Source: Amycolatopsis albispora (GTDB taxonomy: Bacteria; Actinomycetota; Actinomycetes; Mycobacteriales; Pseudonocardiaceae). From it: 64,000 nt of DNA. The stretch is taken from contig NZ_CP015163.1 of NCBI RefSeq assembly GCF_003312875.1, forward strand, positions 5,394,001-5,458,000, in the 5' to 3' direction. The notes under the pieces were generated by a model. The model had not been told where the DNA came from and did no database searches. It saw nothing but the letters and a program-made list of their open reading frames with translations. The number at the start of each line of letters is the position of its first letter. The stretch's first letter is position 1. This document shows positions 48,627 through 57,695 of this stretch, in pieces. The position numbers were made by a program, and so were the translations under genes.

Positions 48627-49568
48627 CTGGTCGAGCAGCCACTTCACGCCGGCCACGTTCGGCGCCTGCAACATCTGCGCGGCATCCGAGCTGACGCCCT
48701 GGTACCGCCCTTCGGTGATCACCTTGAGCCGCTGCACCAGCGAATTGCCCTCGAAGGTCGTTTTGTCGACCGCGCTCGGATAGGTCATGAACAACGCGTC
48801 CGCGCTGTCGAGTTGTTCGGCCTGTTCGTAGGACAGCCCGATGGTGCCGGGCGCGAGATCGGCGCTGGTTGGCACGTTCGCGAAGGCGTCCGGGACCTTG
48901 AGCCCGAGCGAGCTCATGAACTTCGTCGACTGGTTGTCCTTGCCGACCACCAGCGGAATCACCTCACCGCGGGCCTGCCCGAACAGGTACGACCTGCCCG
49001 CCAGGCCCGGCAGGTCCGCCTTGAGCTCGGCGATCTCCGCGGCGGCCTGGTCGACCAGCCGCCGCGCACCGGCCTCGTCACCGACGGCCCGGCCGATCCG
49101 CAGCGCGTCCTCCTGCATCGACCCACCGTACAAAGTGGACTCGAACGGCAGCGTCGGCGCGATCTGGCTGAGCTTTTCGTATCCCGGCGCGTCGAGGGTG
49201 ACCATCGAAACGGCGAGGATGACGTCCGGCCGGTAGGCGGCGACCTTCTCGAAGCTGATGCCGTTCATGTCCAGCGCCAGCACCTCCGGCCCGTGCTGCT
49301 TCGCCAGGTACGGCGCCTGCGGCACGCCGGGGTCGTAACCCTTGACCGCGCCGACGACGTTGAGGCCCATCGCGGTGGCGACGGCGAGGTCGTTGTAACC
49401 GAGCGCCACCACGCGCTCCGGCCGCTTGGTGAAGGTCGTCTCGCCGAAGGCGTGTTGCAGCGTCACCGAGAACGCGGCGTTCCCGCCAGCCGCGGGTTCC
49501 GGGCCGGACGAGCAACCCGCGAGCGTCAGCACCACCAACGCGACCAGCGCAAACGATCTTTTGAGCAC
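48591..49568 (-). CDS. Iron-siderophore ABC transporter substrate-binding lipoprotein
   Basis: 325 residues from ATG 49568. Lipobox LTLAGC at the end of the signal peptide. FecB/FhuD-type fold: RPERVVALGYNDLAVATAMGLNVVG, YRPDVILAVSM, LFGQARGEVIPLVV. It captures ferric siderophores outside the membrane; the permease and ATPase are not in this window. The iron-box at 49572-49590 overlaps its promoter. Confidence 0.93.
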   Translation of the reverse strand: MLKRSFALVALVVLTLAGCSSGPEPAAGGNAAFSVTLQHAFGETTFTKRPERVVALGYNDLAVATAMGLNVVGAVKGYDPGVPQAPYLAKQHGPEVLALDMNGISFEKVAAYRPDVILAVSMVTLDAPGYEKLSQIAPTLPFESTLYGGSMQEDALRIGRAVGDEAGARRLVDQAAAEIAELKADLPGLAGRSYLFGQARGEVIPLVVGKDNQSTKFMSSLGLKVPDAFANVPTSADLAPGTIGLSYEQAEQLDSADALFMTYPSAVDKTTFEGNSLVQRLKVITEGRYQGVSSDAAQMLQAPNVAGVKWLLDQLRPALTRIGQV

Positions 49569-49571
49569 GGG

Positions 49572-49590
49572 TTAGGGTAACCTTGCCTTA
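49572..49590. promoter_or_regulatory. Predicted IdeR/DtxR iron box
   Basis: TAAGGCAAGGTTACCCTAA on the minus strand, 14 of 19 matches to TTAGGTTAGGCTAACCTAA, just before the siderophore-binding gene; repression when iron is plentiful is expected. Confidence 0.65.
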
Positions 49591-49611
49591 CCGAATGAGC
49601 AAGGGGCCGGC

Positions 49612-50949
49612 TCACTCGATCCCGGCCTCCTCCGCGGTCCCGCGGGCCAGCCCGGCGAGCTGCTCGAGCGCCGCCCGCAGGCGGTCCGGCGGCGGACAGC
49701 TCAACGCGAGCCGCACCGCGCTCGGTGCGTGCCCGGCGCCGACGGTGAAGGCGGCGGCCGGGCTCACCGCGATCCCCCGGCGCGCGGCCGCGGCGACGAA
49801 GGTCTCCGCCCGCCACTGCTCCGGCAACTCCCACCAGCAGTGGTACGACCCGGGATCCGCGCGGACGGTGAACCCCGCCAGGCAGTCGGCCCGCACCTCC
49901 TGCCGCGCCCGCGCGTCCCGCCGCTTCGCCGCTTCGATCTCGGCGAGCGTGCCGTCGGCCATGCACCGCGTCGCGACCTCCATCGCGAAGCGCAGCGCGG
50001 TCCACCCGCCCGACCGCAACGCGGCGGCCACCCGCTCGGCGAACTGCGGCGGTGGCACCAGGAAACCGAGGCTCATCCCCGGGGCGAGGCGCTTGGACAG
50101 GCTGTCCACCAGCATCACGTGGTCCGGCGCGAGCGCGAGCAGCGGCGGCAGGTCGGCGCGGAGGAAGCCGTTGACCCCGTCCTCGATCGCGGGCAGGTCC
50201 AACTCGGTCAGCACGTCGGCCAGTTCCTGCCGCCGACCGGCCGGCATGGTCATGCCGAGCGGGTTCTGCACGGCCGTCTGCACGTAGATCGCGCGCAGCG
50301 GGGTGGCTCGGTGTGCCGCGCGCACGGCGTCGGGCCGCATGCCGTCCTCGTCCACCTCGATCGGCACGAGCGTGATGCCGAGCCGGGCGGCGATCGCCTT
50401 GACCACCGGGTAGGTCAGCGCCTCGACGCCGATGCGCTCGCCGATCCCGGCCAGCGCGCTGAACGCCGCCGAAATAGCCTGCCTTCCGTTGCCCGCCAAG
50501 AGAATCCGGCCGGGATCGGGGGTCCAGCCGCCGCGCCGCAGCGCGGTGGCCGCGGCTTCGCGCACCGCCGCGGTGCCCGACGGGGTGGTCGGCTGGAGGC
50601 CGGACCCGAGCGCGTCGGCGCGGATCAGGCCGCCCAGGCTCTTCGCCAGCAGCTCCCCCTGCTCGGGCAGCAGCGGGAAGTTCAGCTCGAGATCGATCGG
50701 CGCGGCGGCCGGTTCGGCGAGCGCGGGATCGGCGGGCGGCCGGGCGGCGCGGATGAACGTGCCGCGCCCGACCTCGCCGACCGCCAGGCCGCGCCGGACC
50801 AGCTCGCCGTAGACGCGGGTCGCGGTCGAGGCGGCGATGCGGTGTTCACGGGCGAACCGGCGCTGCGGCGGCAGGCGGTCGCCGGGGCGCAGCCTGCCCT
50901 CGCTGATGTCGGCGGCGAGGCGGTCGGCGATCAGCCGGAAGTCATCCAT
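49612..50949 (-). CDS. MocR-family regulator (GntR HTH plus aminotransferase-like domain)
   Basis: 445 residues from ATG 50949. GntR HTH at the N-terminus (ISEGRLRPGDRLPPQRRFAREHRIAASTATRVYGELVRRG), then a fold-type I PLP domain with ILLAGNGRQAISAAF, YVQTAVQNPLG and the PLP Lys in VDSLSKRL. MocR proteins sense PLP or amino compounds rather than transaminate. It diverges from the hydrolase-SDR pair over 101 bp with repeated ATTGTC-N4-ATTG motifs. Confidence 0.94.
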   Translation of the reverse strand: MDDFRLIADRLAADISEGRLRPGDRLPPQRRFAREHRIAASTATRVYGELVRRGLAVGEVGRGTFIRAARPPADPALAEPAAAPIDLELNFPLLPEQGELLAKSLGGLIRADALGSGLQPTTPSGTAAVREAAATALRRGGWTPDPGRILLAGNGRQAISAAFSALAGIGERIGVEALTYPVVKAIAARLGITLVPIEVDEDGMRPDAVRAAHRATPLRAIYVQTAVQNPLGMTMPAGRRQELADVLTELDLPAIEDGVNGFLRADLPPLLALAPDHVMLVDSLSKRLAPGMSLGFLVPPPQFAERVAAALRSGGWTALRFAMEVATRCMADGTLAEIEAAKRRDARARQEVRADCLAGFTVRADPGSYHCWWELPEQWRAETFVAAAARRGIAVSPAAAFTVGAGHAPSAVRLALSCPPPDRLRAALEQLAGLARGTAEEAGIE

Positions 50950-50951
50950 GC

Positions 50952-51032
50952 ATTGTCCCGAATTGCACCGAGATCATTGTTTTCATTGCCTCCGCAATCT
51001 ACCGGGGATTAGCCTGCGATTGTCAAGCATTG
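50952..51032. promoter_or_regulatory. MocR-type direct repeats
   Basis: ATTGTC-N4-ATTG occurs at 50952-50965 and 51019-51032 in the same orientation, 67 bp apart. MocR regulators bind paired direct repeats; control of both flanking genes is inferred. Confidence 0.5.
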
Positions 51033-51050
51033 ACGGAGAGAGCAGGGAAA

Positions 51051-51881
51051 ATGGCCAGGATTGATCTCGGTGCAATTTCGGTGGCTTACACCGACGAAGG
51101 CACCGGTGCACCCTTGGTGCTGGTGCACGGGCACCCGTTCGACCGGTCCATGTGGCAGCCGCAGGTGGACCGGTTCGCGGGTGCGGACTGGCGGGTGATC
51201 GCGCCCGATCTGCGCGGGTACGGCGAGACCACCGTGGTGCCGGGCAAAACGCACCTGGAGACCTTCGCCCGTGACCTCGCCGAACTGCTCGACCGGCTCG
51301 AGGTGGGGCGGATCGTGCTCGGCGGGCTGTCCATGGGCGGGCAGATCGTGATGGAGTTCCACCGGCTGTTCCCGGAACGGGTGCGTGCGCTGGTGCTCGC
51401 CGACACCTCCCCGGTCGGGGAGACTTCCGCGGGCAAAAGACTGCGCAACGAGACGGCGGACCGGTTGCTGCGCGAGGGGCTCGGCCCGTATGCCGACGAG
51501 GTGCTGCCGAAGATGGTCGCGCCGCACAACCTGGACGCGCTGCCCGAGGTCGGCAAGCACGTGCTCGGCATGATGCGCGGCGCGCCGGCGGAAGGCGCGG
51601 CCGCCGCGTTGCGCGGCCGGGCGGAACGCCTCGACTACGTGGAATCGCTGGGCTCGGTGGCGGAGCCGACGTTGATCGTGGTCGGCTCCGACGACGAGTT
51701 CACGCCGGTCGCGGAGGCCGAGCTGATGCACCGGCGGATCAGCGGATCCCGGCTGGCGGTGATCGAGGGGGCCGCGCACATGCCGAACCTCGAACGGCGG
51801 GACGCGTTCGACGGGGAGCTTGAGGCCTTCCTCTCTTCGGTCGCGGACGGCTCGGACGGGGAAGTACGGTTCGGCTCGTGA
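51051..51881 (+). CDS. Alpha/beta hydrolase
   Basis: 276 residues from ATG 51051 (GCAGGG upstream). Motifs: VLVHGHPFDRSMW (oxyanion), LGGLSMGGQ (Ser nucleophile), VVGSDDEFTP (acid) and GAAHMPNLE (His). A serine hydrolase of the lactonase/esterase type. It overlaps the SDR gene by GTGA and is likely under MocR control. Confidence 0.92.
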   Translation: MARIDLGAISVAYTDEGTGAPLVLVHGHPFDRSMWQPQVDRFAGADWRVIAPDLRGYGETTVVPGKTHLETFARDLAELLDRLEVGRIVLGGLSMGGQIVMEFHRLFPERVRALVLADTSPVGETSAGKRLRNETADRLLREGLGPYADEVLPKMVAPHNLDALPEVGKHVLGMMRGAPAEGAAAALRGRAERLDYVESLGSVAEPTLIVVGSDDEFTPVAEAELMHRRISGSRLAVIEGAAHMPNLERRDAFDGELEAFLSSVADGSDGEVRFGS

Positions 51882-52639
51882 GTACGCGACAGAAAACCGT
51901 CTTCGTCACCGGGGCCAGCGCGGGCTTCGGCGCCGCCATCGCCCGGCGGTTCGCCGCCGAGGGTGACAAGGTGATCGCCACCGCCCGGCGCGCGGACAAG
52001 CTGGCCGAACTCGCCGCCGACCTCGGTGACGCGGTGCACCCGCTGGAACTGGACGTGCGTGACCGCGACGCGGTCAACGCGGCCTTCGCCGGGCTGCCCG
52101 CCGAGTTCGCCGAGGTCGATGTGCTGGTCAACAACGCGGGGCTGGCCAAGGGGCTCAACCCGGCGCACCAGGCCGACCCGGACGACTGGCAGCAGATGAT
52201 CGACACGAACTGCGCGGGCCTGGTGCACTGCACGCGGGCCGCGCTGCCCGGCATGGTCGAGCGCGGGCGGGGGCACGTGGTGAACCTGGGTTCGGTCGCG
52301 GGCACCTACCCGTACCCGGGCGGCAACGTCTACGGGGCGACGAAGGCTTTTGTGCACCAGTTCACCCTGAACCTGCGCAGCGACCTCCACGGGACGGGCG
52401 TGCGGGTCACGTCGGTGGAACCCGGCATGGTCGGGGGGACGGAGTTCTCGGTGGTCCGCTTCGAAGGCGACCAGGACCGGGCGGACCAGGTCTACTCGGG
52501 CATGCAGCCGTTGAGCGCCGACGACATCGCCGAGTCGGTGCACTGGGTGACCTCGCAGCCGGCGCACGTGAACGTGAACGTGCTGGAGCTGATGCCGGTG
52601 GCGCAGAGCTTCTCGCCGTTCCAGGTCCACCGCGCCTGA
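51878..52639 (+). CDS. Short-chain dehydrogenase/reductase, YdfG-like
   Basis: 253 residues from GTG 51878. Cofactor motif TGASAGFG, NNAG in VLVNNAGLAKG, Ser in NLGSVAG and YGATK (Tyr and Lys). The end (EPGMVGGTEFSVVRFEGD) is typical of the NADP-dependent 3-hydroxy acid/serine dehydrogenase YdfG group. Coupled to the hydrolase. Confidence 0.93.
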   Translation: MSTRQKTVFVTGASAGFGAAIARRFAAEGDKVIATARRADKLAELAADLGDAVHPLELDVRDRDAVNAAFAGLPAEFAEVDVLVNNAGLAKGLNPAHQADPDDWQQMIDTNCAGLVHCTRAALPGMVERGRGHVVNLGSVAGTYPYPGGNVYGATKAFVHQFTLNLRSDLHGTGVRVTSVEPGMVGGTEFSVVRFEGDQDRADQVYSGMQPLSADDIAESVHWVTSQPAHVNVNVLELMPVAQSFSPFQVHRA

Positions 52640-52775
52640 CTCGGTGGCCAGCCACCCCGGCACTCGATTGTGACGACGGTGACCGGGGCGGGAGGGGGCA
52701 GTGTGGGTGGCTCGGGTTGAGCGCCCCGCTCCCGGCTCCCGGCTCCCGGCCGGATGGGGGGCGGCGGCTATCCGT

Positions 52776-52810
52776 GGACACGAATGTGGCTTTCGGGGCG
52801 GATTTCGCCC
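52776..52810. repeat. Left half of a long palindromic terminator, split by IS
   Basis: GGACACGAATGTGGCTTTCG then GGGCGGATTTCGCCC. The inverted counterpart is at 54164-54198. Restored, it is a stem of about 25 bp between the convergent SDR and DUF2786 genes. Confidence 0.75.
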
Positions 52811-54163
52811 TGTCGTGTCTCGGGAGATCTGTCGCAGTGTTGTCTCGGTTGTTGTGACACATGTTAGGCGGCGGGGGTGAGGGTGCCTTGCCAGTCTTTG
52901 GTGTGGTCGAGGTGGGTGTGGCCGATGGGGTGGCCGTGGCTGGTGTAGGCGGTGATCCGGTCGCCGTCGCGGATGATGGTGATGGTGTTGCCGGTGTGTT
53001 CGCGGCCGATGAGTAGGCGTTTTCGGTGTCCGAGATAGATGGTGCCGAGTTTGCTGACGGTGAGCCGGTGGATGGTGGCGTCGGTTTGGACGGGCGGGTG
53101 GGTGGGGCCGCCGTGGTGTTCGGCGTGGGTCCAGGCGTGGTGCGGGGTGTGGCGGCCGAGCGCGCTGTGCCCGCGGCGGGTGTTGTAGTAGTCGCGGTAG
53201 GTGTCGAGCAGTGTTTGCAGGCTGGTCAGGGTGGTTGGTGGGTGGGGTTGGCGAGCCAGCCATTTTTTGAGGGTTTGATGGTGGCGTTCGACTTTGCCGC
53301 AGGTTTGCGGGTGGTAGGGGCTGGAGTGGATCAGGCGGGCGCCGGTGGTGGTGACGGTGCGGGCGAACTGGGTGGGGCCGGCGTGTGGGTGCCGGGGATG
53401 GGCGGTGAAGGCGGGGCCGTTGTCGGAGAGCACGATCGCGGGTGGGCCGTGCTCGGTGAACGCGGCACTGATCGCGGTGCAGGCCGCCGCGGCGGTTTCC
53501 GACCGGGCTGCCTGGCAGGCCAGCAGCATGCGGGTGCAATCGTCGAGCACATCGAAGACCACGGCCTTGCTGCCGTCGGCGAGCACGATCTCGGTGGCGT
53601 CGATCTGGTAGCAGTCCCGGGGCCGGGCATAGCTGAACCGCCGCCAGGACGACCGCGGCCGTTTACGGGGGTTGCTGACCAGCAGGCCTTTCCGGTCCAG
53701 GACGCGGTTGATCGTGGCCCGCGACGGCACCGGCCAGCCCTGTCCCGCCCAGTCCCGCTCGGCCGCGAGCACCTCGAGCCGGTCATGGATGAAATCCGCG
53801 CCGTTGTCCGGCGCCAGTTCCTGGCGTAACCGCACGATCTGAGCCACCACCGGCTCCGCGGTGGCGTGCGGGACAGTGACCGGACGCCGGGACCGAGGAC
53901 TCCACTGTCCCTCGGCCCGGGCCCGTTCCCGATGCCGGTAAAACGTGCGCCGGTCAACACCGTTGACCCGGCACCACTCCGACACGTTCCCGACATCAGC
54001 CCCCGCAGCCACCACCGCATCCATCAGATGCATCATCGCCCGTTTCCGCGCCATGGCCAGCCACCACAACGCCGTCCAGGCAACAGACCCCGCAGCATCA
54101 CCCACCCAGGGTGTGTCACTTGCTCAGAGACACAACCTGTGTCACATCAGCTGAGACTGAACA
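52811..54163 (-). mobile_element. IS481-family insertion sequence, 1353 bp
   Basis: Ends are TGTCGTGTCTCGG (left) and, in reverse complement, TGTTCAGTCTCAG (right), sharing the TGT...GTCTC ends of IS481 elements. Target sequence GGGCGGATTTCGCCC is found at both borders (52796-52810 and 54164-54178), a 15-bp duplication that is itself the loop of the host palindrome. One intact transposase. Confidence 0.85.
52864..54054 (-). CDS. IS481-family transposase
   Basis: 396 residues from ATG 54054; a GTG at 54105 could add 17. N-terminal HTH (AGADVGNVSEWCRVNGVDRRTFYRHRERA), then the rve DDE core: Asp in QIDATEIVL, Asp in IVLSDNGPAFTAH and Glu in TCGKVERHHQTLKKWL. The C-terminal domain is beta-rich (TVSKLGTIYLGHRKRLL). 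Intact. Confidence 0.93.
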   Translation of the reverse strand: MARKRAMMHLMDAVVAAGADVGNVSEWCRVNGVDRRTFYRHRERARAEGQWSPRSRRPVTVPHATAEPVVAQIVRLRQELAPDNGADFIHDRLEVLAAERDWAGQGWPVPSRATINRVLDRKGLLVSNPRKRPRSSWRRFSYARPRDCYQIDATEIVLADGSKAVVFDVLDDCTRMLLACQAARSETAAAACTAISAAFTEHGPPAIVLSDNGPAFTAHPRHPHAGPTQFARTVTTTGARLIHSSPYHPQTCGKVERHHQTLKKWLARQPHPPTTLTSLQTLLDTYRDYYNTRRGHSALGRHTPHHAWTHAEHHGGPTHPPVQTDATIHRLTVSKLGTIYLGHRKRLLIGREHTGNTITIIRDGDRITAYTSHGHPIGHTHLDHTKDWQGTLTPAA

Positions 54164-54198
54164 GGGCGGATTTCGCCCCGAAAGCCACATTCGTGTCC
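54164..54198. repeat. Right half of the split palindromic terminator
   Basis: GGGCGGATTTCGCCC followed by CGAAAGCCACATTCGTGTCC, exact inverse of 52776-52810. Confidence 0.75.
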
Positions 54199-54238
54199 AG
54201 CGCGTTCGTACGGCCGCCGGGGCACGGGGCCGCCCGGA

Positions 54239-54973
54239 TCACGAGGCTGTGCGTGCGGGTAACGCGGCACCACCGCCCTTCAGGTGGGTGGCGCCCAGGT
54301 TGGCGCGTCGGCCGGCGAAGTGGCCGTCGGTGTAGCCGGTGCCCGAGAGTTGCCGGGGGCCGGCTGGGCGCAGGTTGCCGTACTGGGCGTCGTAGGCGGC
54401 GTTGACCAGGTTTTTCCGGTCCAGCACCACGAGTTCCGCGGACCGTCCGCCCGGCTCGTGGTGTTCGGCGACCGCGCGGGACTCGGCGGCCTTCAGGCGC
54501 AGGCGCACCGCGGACGCGAAACCGGCCAGCCACGTGCGCCGGTACGCCGCGACCGTCTGCCCCTGCCCGGCCCAGCCCGGCCGCACCTTCGCCAGCTGGG
54601 TCGTCGCCTGCAGGAGCAGGCTGGTGAACAGCAGCTCCACCCGGTCCAGATCGGACCGGAAGCCGAACACGGTCACCGCCTGCACGGCCTGCCCCCGGCA
54701 CAGCAGCACCACCCGGCACCGCAGCGGATCGGCCACGCAGGTCAGCAGGTGCGCCTTGTCCTTGCTGTACGGGTTGTGCAGCGGGATCTTGACGCTGGTG
54801 ATGGTGTCGGTGTGGCGACCGGCCGCGGCCAGCACCGCGCGGTCGATGCCGTAGCGGGCGATCAGCTCGGCCGCCTTGGTGTTGTACGCCTCGGCCTCGG
54901 CCTCGGTGACCGCCGGGTCCTCGGCCTTCGCCAGCAGCTTGCGGACCCGCGTGAGCAGTTGTTGATCAGACAC
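54239..54973 (-). CDS. DUF2786 domain protein
   Basis: 244 residues. The N-terminus LTRVRKLLAKAEDPAVTEAEAEAYNTKAAELIARYGID is the DUF2786 signature. Then a domain (CRVVLLCRGQAVQAVTVFGFRSDLDRVELLFTSLLLQATTQL) seen in many such proteins, some phage-related and of unknown role. Monocistronic; no partner gene is adjacent. Confidence 0.9.
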   Translation of the reverse strand: MSDQQLLTRVRKLLAKAEDPAVTEAEAEAYNTKAAELIARYGIDRAVLAAAGRHTDTITSVKIPLHNPYSKDKAHLLTCVADPLRCRVVLLCRGQAVQAVTVFGFRSDLDRVELLFTSLLLQATTQLAKVRPGWAGQGQTVAAYRRTWLAGFASAVRLRLKAAESRAVAEHHEPGGRSAELVVLDRKNLVNAAYDAQYGNLRPAGPRQLSGTGYTDGHFAGRRANLGATHLKGGGAALPARTAS

Positions 54974-55034
54974 GAACGCATGTTCGCATCCGGGCCCGAC
55001 AAAATCGAGTCCGCGTTTCGCTCAGGTGTGCGGG

Positions 55035-56042
55035 TCAGGCATTGTCCGCTTCGTAACTTAAGCCGACCGCGGCACGCCAGCGGTCCAGGGTGCGCATGTT
55101 CGCCAGGGTGTCCGACCAGCTCATCTCCGGTGCCTGCCTGGCCTCCACGTGCTCTGCCACGTAGTCTGCCTCAGCGGCGAACAAGTGCTGGTCAGCGCGC
55201 ACTTCGATGGTTCCGCCGGGCGTCAGTTCGATGGTGGAGACGCCGGGGTCTCGCATGCCGTGCGCCCACGGCGGCCGCGTGATCAGCAGGTGCGCTTCCG
55301 TGCCGTAAACCCGGACGTAATCCGCGCGCGTAACTCCGGTCGCGCACGAAATTTGCGCCAGAATCCCGCCCGGAAAGCGCAGCGCGGCCACCGCGTTGGT
55401 GTCCACGCCCAGCTCCGGGTCGATGGTCGCGAGCCCGGTCACCGCCTCCGGCTCGTCGGAACCGGTGGCCGCCCGCGCGACCAGCCGCGCCATCGAGATG
55501 CCGTAACCGCCGATGTCCAGGATCCCGCCGCCACCCAGCGACCAGGTGCCAAGCCGCTCGGGCGCGCTGTCGGGCGCGCGGTAGCCGAAGCTCACGTCGA
55601 CCGCGCGCACCTCGCCGAGCGCCCCGCTCTCGATCAGCTCCACCAGCCGCCGGGTCTGCGGGTGCGGCCGGTACATGTACGCCTCCATCAGGAAGACGTC
55701 GTGCCGCTTCGCCGCCTCGATCACCTCGACGGCCTGCGCGTGGTTGATGGTGAGCGGCTTCTCGCACAGCACGTGCTTCCCCGCCTCGGCCGCGCGGATC
55801 GCCCAGTGCGCGTGGGCGGTGTGCGGGGTGGAGATGTAGACGACGTCGACCTCGGGATCGTCGAGCAGCGCCTGGTAGTCGCCGTAGTGGCGCGGTATGT
55901 CGAACCGCCGGGCGAACGCGGCGGCGCGCGAAGCGTCCCGTGCCGCGACGGCGGCCAGTTCCCCGTGGCGCGAAAGCCGCACCCCGTCAGCGAATTCGGC
56001 GGCGATACGCCCGGCCGCGAGCAGGCCCCAGCGAAGGTTCAC
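55035..56042 (-). CDS. Gfo/Idh/MocA family oxidoreductase
   Basis: 335 residues from a start at 56042. Rossmann start WGLLAAGRIAAEFADGV, then YISTPHTAHAHWAIRAAEAGKHVLCEKPLTIN with the conserved EKP Lys, MEAYMYRPHPQTRRLVELI and the C-terminal LGGGGILDIGGYGI with His/Gly positions of the family. It oxidises or reduces a sugar or diol with NAD(P). No neighbours of sugar metabolism are adjacent. Confidence 0.94.
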   Translation of the reverse strand: MNLRWGLLAAGRIAAEFADGVRLSRHGELAAVAARDASRAAAFARRFDIPRHYGDYQALLDDPEVDVVYISTPHTAHAHWAIRAAEAGKHVLCEKPLTINHAQAVEVIEAAKRHDVFLMEAYMYRPHPQTRRLVELIESGALGEVRAVDVSFGYRAPDSAPERLGTWSLGGGGILDIGGYGISMARLVARAATGSDEPEAVTGLATIDPELGVDTNAVAALRFPGGILAQISCATGVTRADYVRVYGTEAHLLITRPPWAHGMRDPGVSTIELTPGGTIEVRADQHLFAAEADYVAEHVEARQAPEMSWSDTLANMRTLDRWRAAVGLSYEADNA

Positions 56043-56064
56043 CCCACCACCCTAGAGTCGGCGC

Positions 56065-56730
56065 ATGCGGCGCAGAGTGCTGATCGTGGAGGACGAGCGG
56101 ACGATCGCCGAATCGGTCGCCGCCCGGTTGCGGGCCGAGGGCTTCGCGGTGGACCTGGCGCACGACGGACCGGCCGGGGTCGCCGCCGCCGAAGCGGGCG
56201 CTCCCGACCTGGTCGTGCTCGACATCATGCTCCCCGGGTACGACGGCCTGGAGGTCTGCCGCCGCATCCAGGCCCGCCGCCCGGTGCCGGTGCTGATGCT
56301 CACCGCGCGGGCCGACGAGAACGACCTGCTGGTCGGGCTGGCCGTCGGCGCCGACGACTACCTGACCAAGCCCTTCTCCATCCGGGAACTCGCCGCGCGC
56401 GTGCACGCGCTGCTCCGGCGCGCCGACCGCGCGGCACCGGCCAACCAGGACCGGATCGTCGTCGGTGACCTGGAGATCGACCAGGTCCGCCGCCGCGTCC
56501 GCCGCGCGGGCAGCGAACCGCACCTGACCCCGATCGAGTTCGACCTGCTCACCAATCTCGCGCGACGGCCGGACGCGGTGGTCTCCCGGGAGGAGCTGGT
56601 GGCCCAGGTCTGGGGCTGGGAAGGTCCACCGAGGACGGTGGACAGCCACGTGAAGGCGTTGCGCCGCAAGCTGGGCGCCGACCTGATCCGGACGGTGCAC
56701 GGCGTCGGTTACGCACTGGAGGCGCGATGA
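56065..56730 (+). CDS. OmpR-family response regulator
   Basis: 221 residues from ATG 56065. Phospho-Asp about 53 (LVVLDIMLPG), Thr in MLTARAD, Lys in YLTKPF. The winged helix (LTPIEFDLLTNLARRPD to KALRRKLGADLIRTVHGVGYAL) is complete. It overlaps the kinase gene (ATGA) and diverges from the oxidoreductase gene by 22 bp. Confidence 0.95.
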   Translation: MRRRVLIVEDERTIAESVAARLRAEGFAVDLAHDGPAGVAAAEAGAPDLVVLDIMLPGYDGLEVCRRIQARRPVPVLMLTARADENDLLVGLAVGADDYLTKPFSIRELAARVHALLRRADRAAPANQDRIVVGDLEIDQVRRRVRRAGSEPHLTPIEFDLLTNLARRPDAVVSREELVAQVWGWEGPPRTVDSHVKALRRKLGADLIRTVHGVGYALEAR

Positions 56731-57695
56731 GCCTGCCCCGCCCGCTGGACCCGGTGCGGTCCATCAAGCTGAAGCTCGGCCTGCTGGTGGTGGGCGCGAC
56801 CGGCGCCGCGTTGATCTTCTTCCGCTACCAGATCGGCTGGCTGCCGCCGCGGACCGCGATCGCCGCGCTGGTCATCGCGCTGGTCACCACGCAGTTGCTG
56901 GCCCACGGCATGACCAAGCCGCTGCGTGAGATGACCGCGGCGGCCCGCGCGATGGCCGGGGGCGACTACTCGCGGCGCGTCCGCGCCACCTCCCGCGACG
57001 AGGTGGGTGAGCTGGCCGCCGCGTTCAACCGGATGGCCGCCGATCTCGAAGCCGCCGACCAGCAGCGCCGTGAGCTGATCGCGAACGTCTCACACGAGCT
57101 GCGCACCCCGATCACCGCGTTGCGGGCGGTGCTGGAGAACGCGGTCGACGGCGTGACCGGCGAGGACGCGCTGAAAACCGCGCTCGGCCAGACCGAGCGG
57201 CTCGGCAGGCTGGTCACCGAGCTGCTCGACCTGTCCAGGATCGACGCCGGGGTCGAGCCGCTGCACCGCGAAACCTTCGAAATCGAGCCGCTGCTGCGCG
57301 AAGCCGTCGCGGAAACCCAGGCCGACGTGCGGTTCACCGTGGTGGTCGAGCCACCCGGCGCGCGAGTGCACGCCGACCGGGAACGCCTGCACCAGGTGGT
57401 GGCGAACCTGCTGGACAACGCCGTCCGCCACGGACCGGCCGGCGGAGAGGTCCGGGTGCGGGCGACGGCCGTCGGCACCGGCCTCGCCATCGAGGTCGCC
57501 GACGACGGGCCGGGCATCGCCCCCGCCGACCGCGAGCGCGTGTTCGAGCGGTTCACCCGCGGTGAGCGCGCCGGGAACGGCGGCACCGGGCTCGGCCTGG
57601 CCATCGCGCGCTGGGTCGCCGAACTGCACGGCGGCCGGATCGCCGTGGTCGGCGACACCGGCTGCCGGATCAGGCTCGACCTGCCGGGGTCCTGA
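56727..57695 (+). CDS. Sensor histidine kinase
   Basis: 322 residues from ATG 56727. Two short membrane segments (about 15-55) enclose almost no external loop, so it probably senses within the membrane. HAMP (MTKPLREMTAAARAMAGGDYSRRV), phospho-His in NVSHELRTPITALR, N-box in VANLLDNAVRHG, then VADDGPGIAPADRERVFERF and GGTGLGLAIAR. Its end overlaps the convergent MMPL gene by 26 bp, so the two-component pair may control that transporter. Confidence 0.94.
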   Translation: MSLPRPLDPVRSIKLKLGLLVVGATGAALIFFRYQIGWLPPRTAIAALVIALVTTQLLAHGMTKPLREMTAAARAMAGGDYSRRVRATSRDEVGELAAAFNRMAADLEAADQQRRELIANVSHELRTPITALRAVLENAVDGVTGEDALKTALGQTERLGRLVTELLDLSRIDAGVEPLHRETFEIEPLLREAVAETQADVRFTVVVEPPGARVHADRERLHQVVANLLDNAVRHGPAGGEVRVRATAVGTGLAIEVADDGPGIAPADRERVFERFTRGERAGNGGTGLGLAIARWVAELHGGRIAVVGDTGCRIRLDLPGS

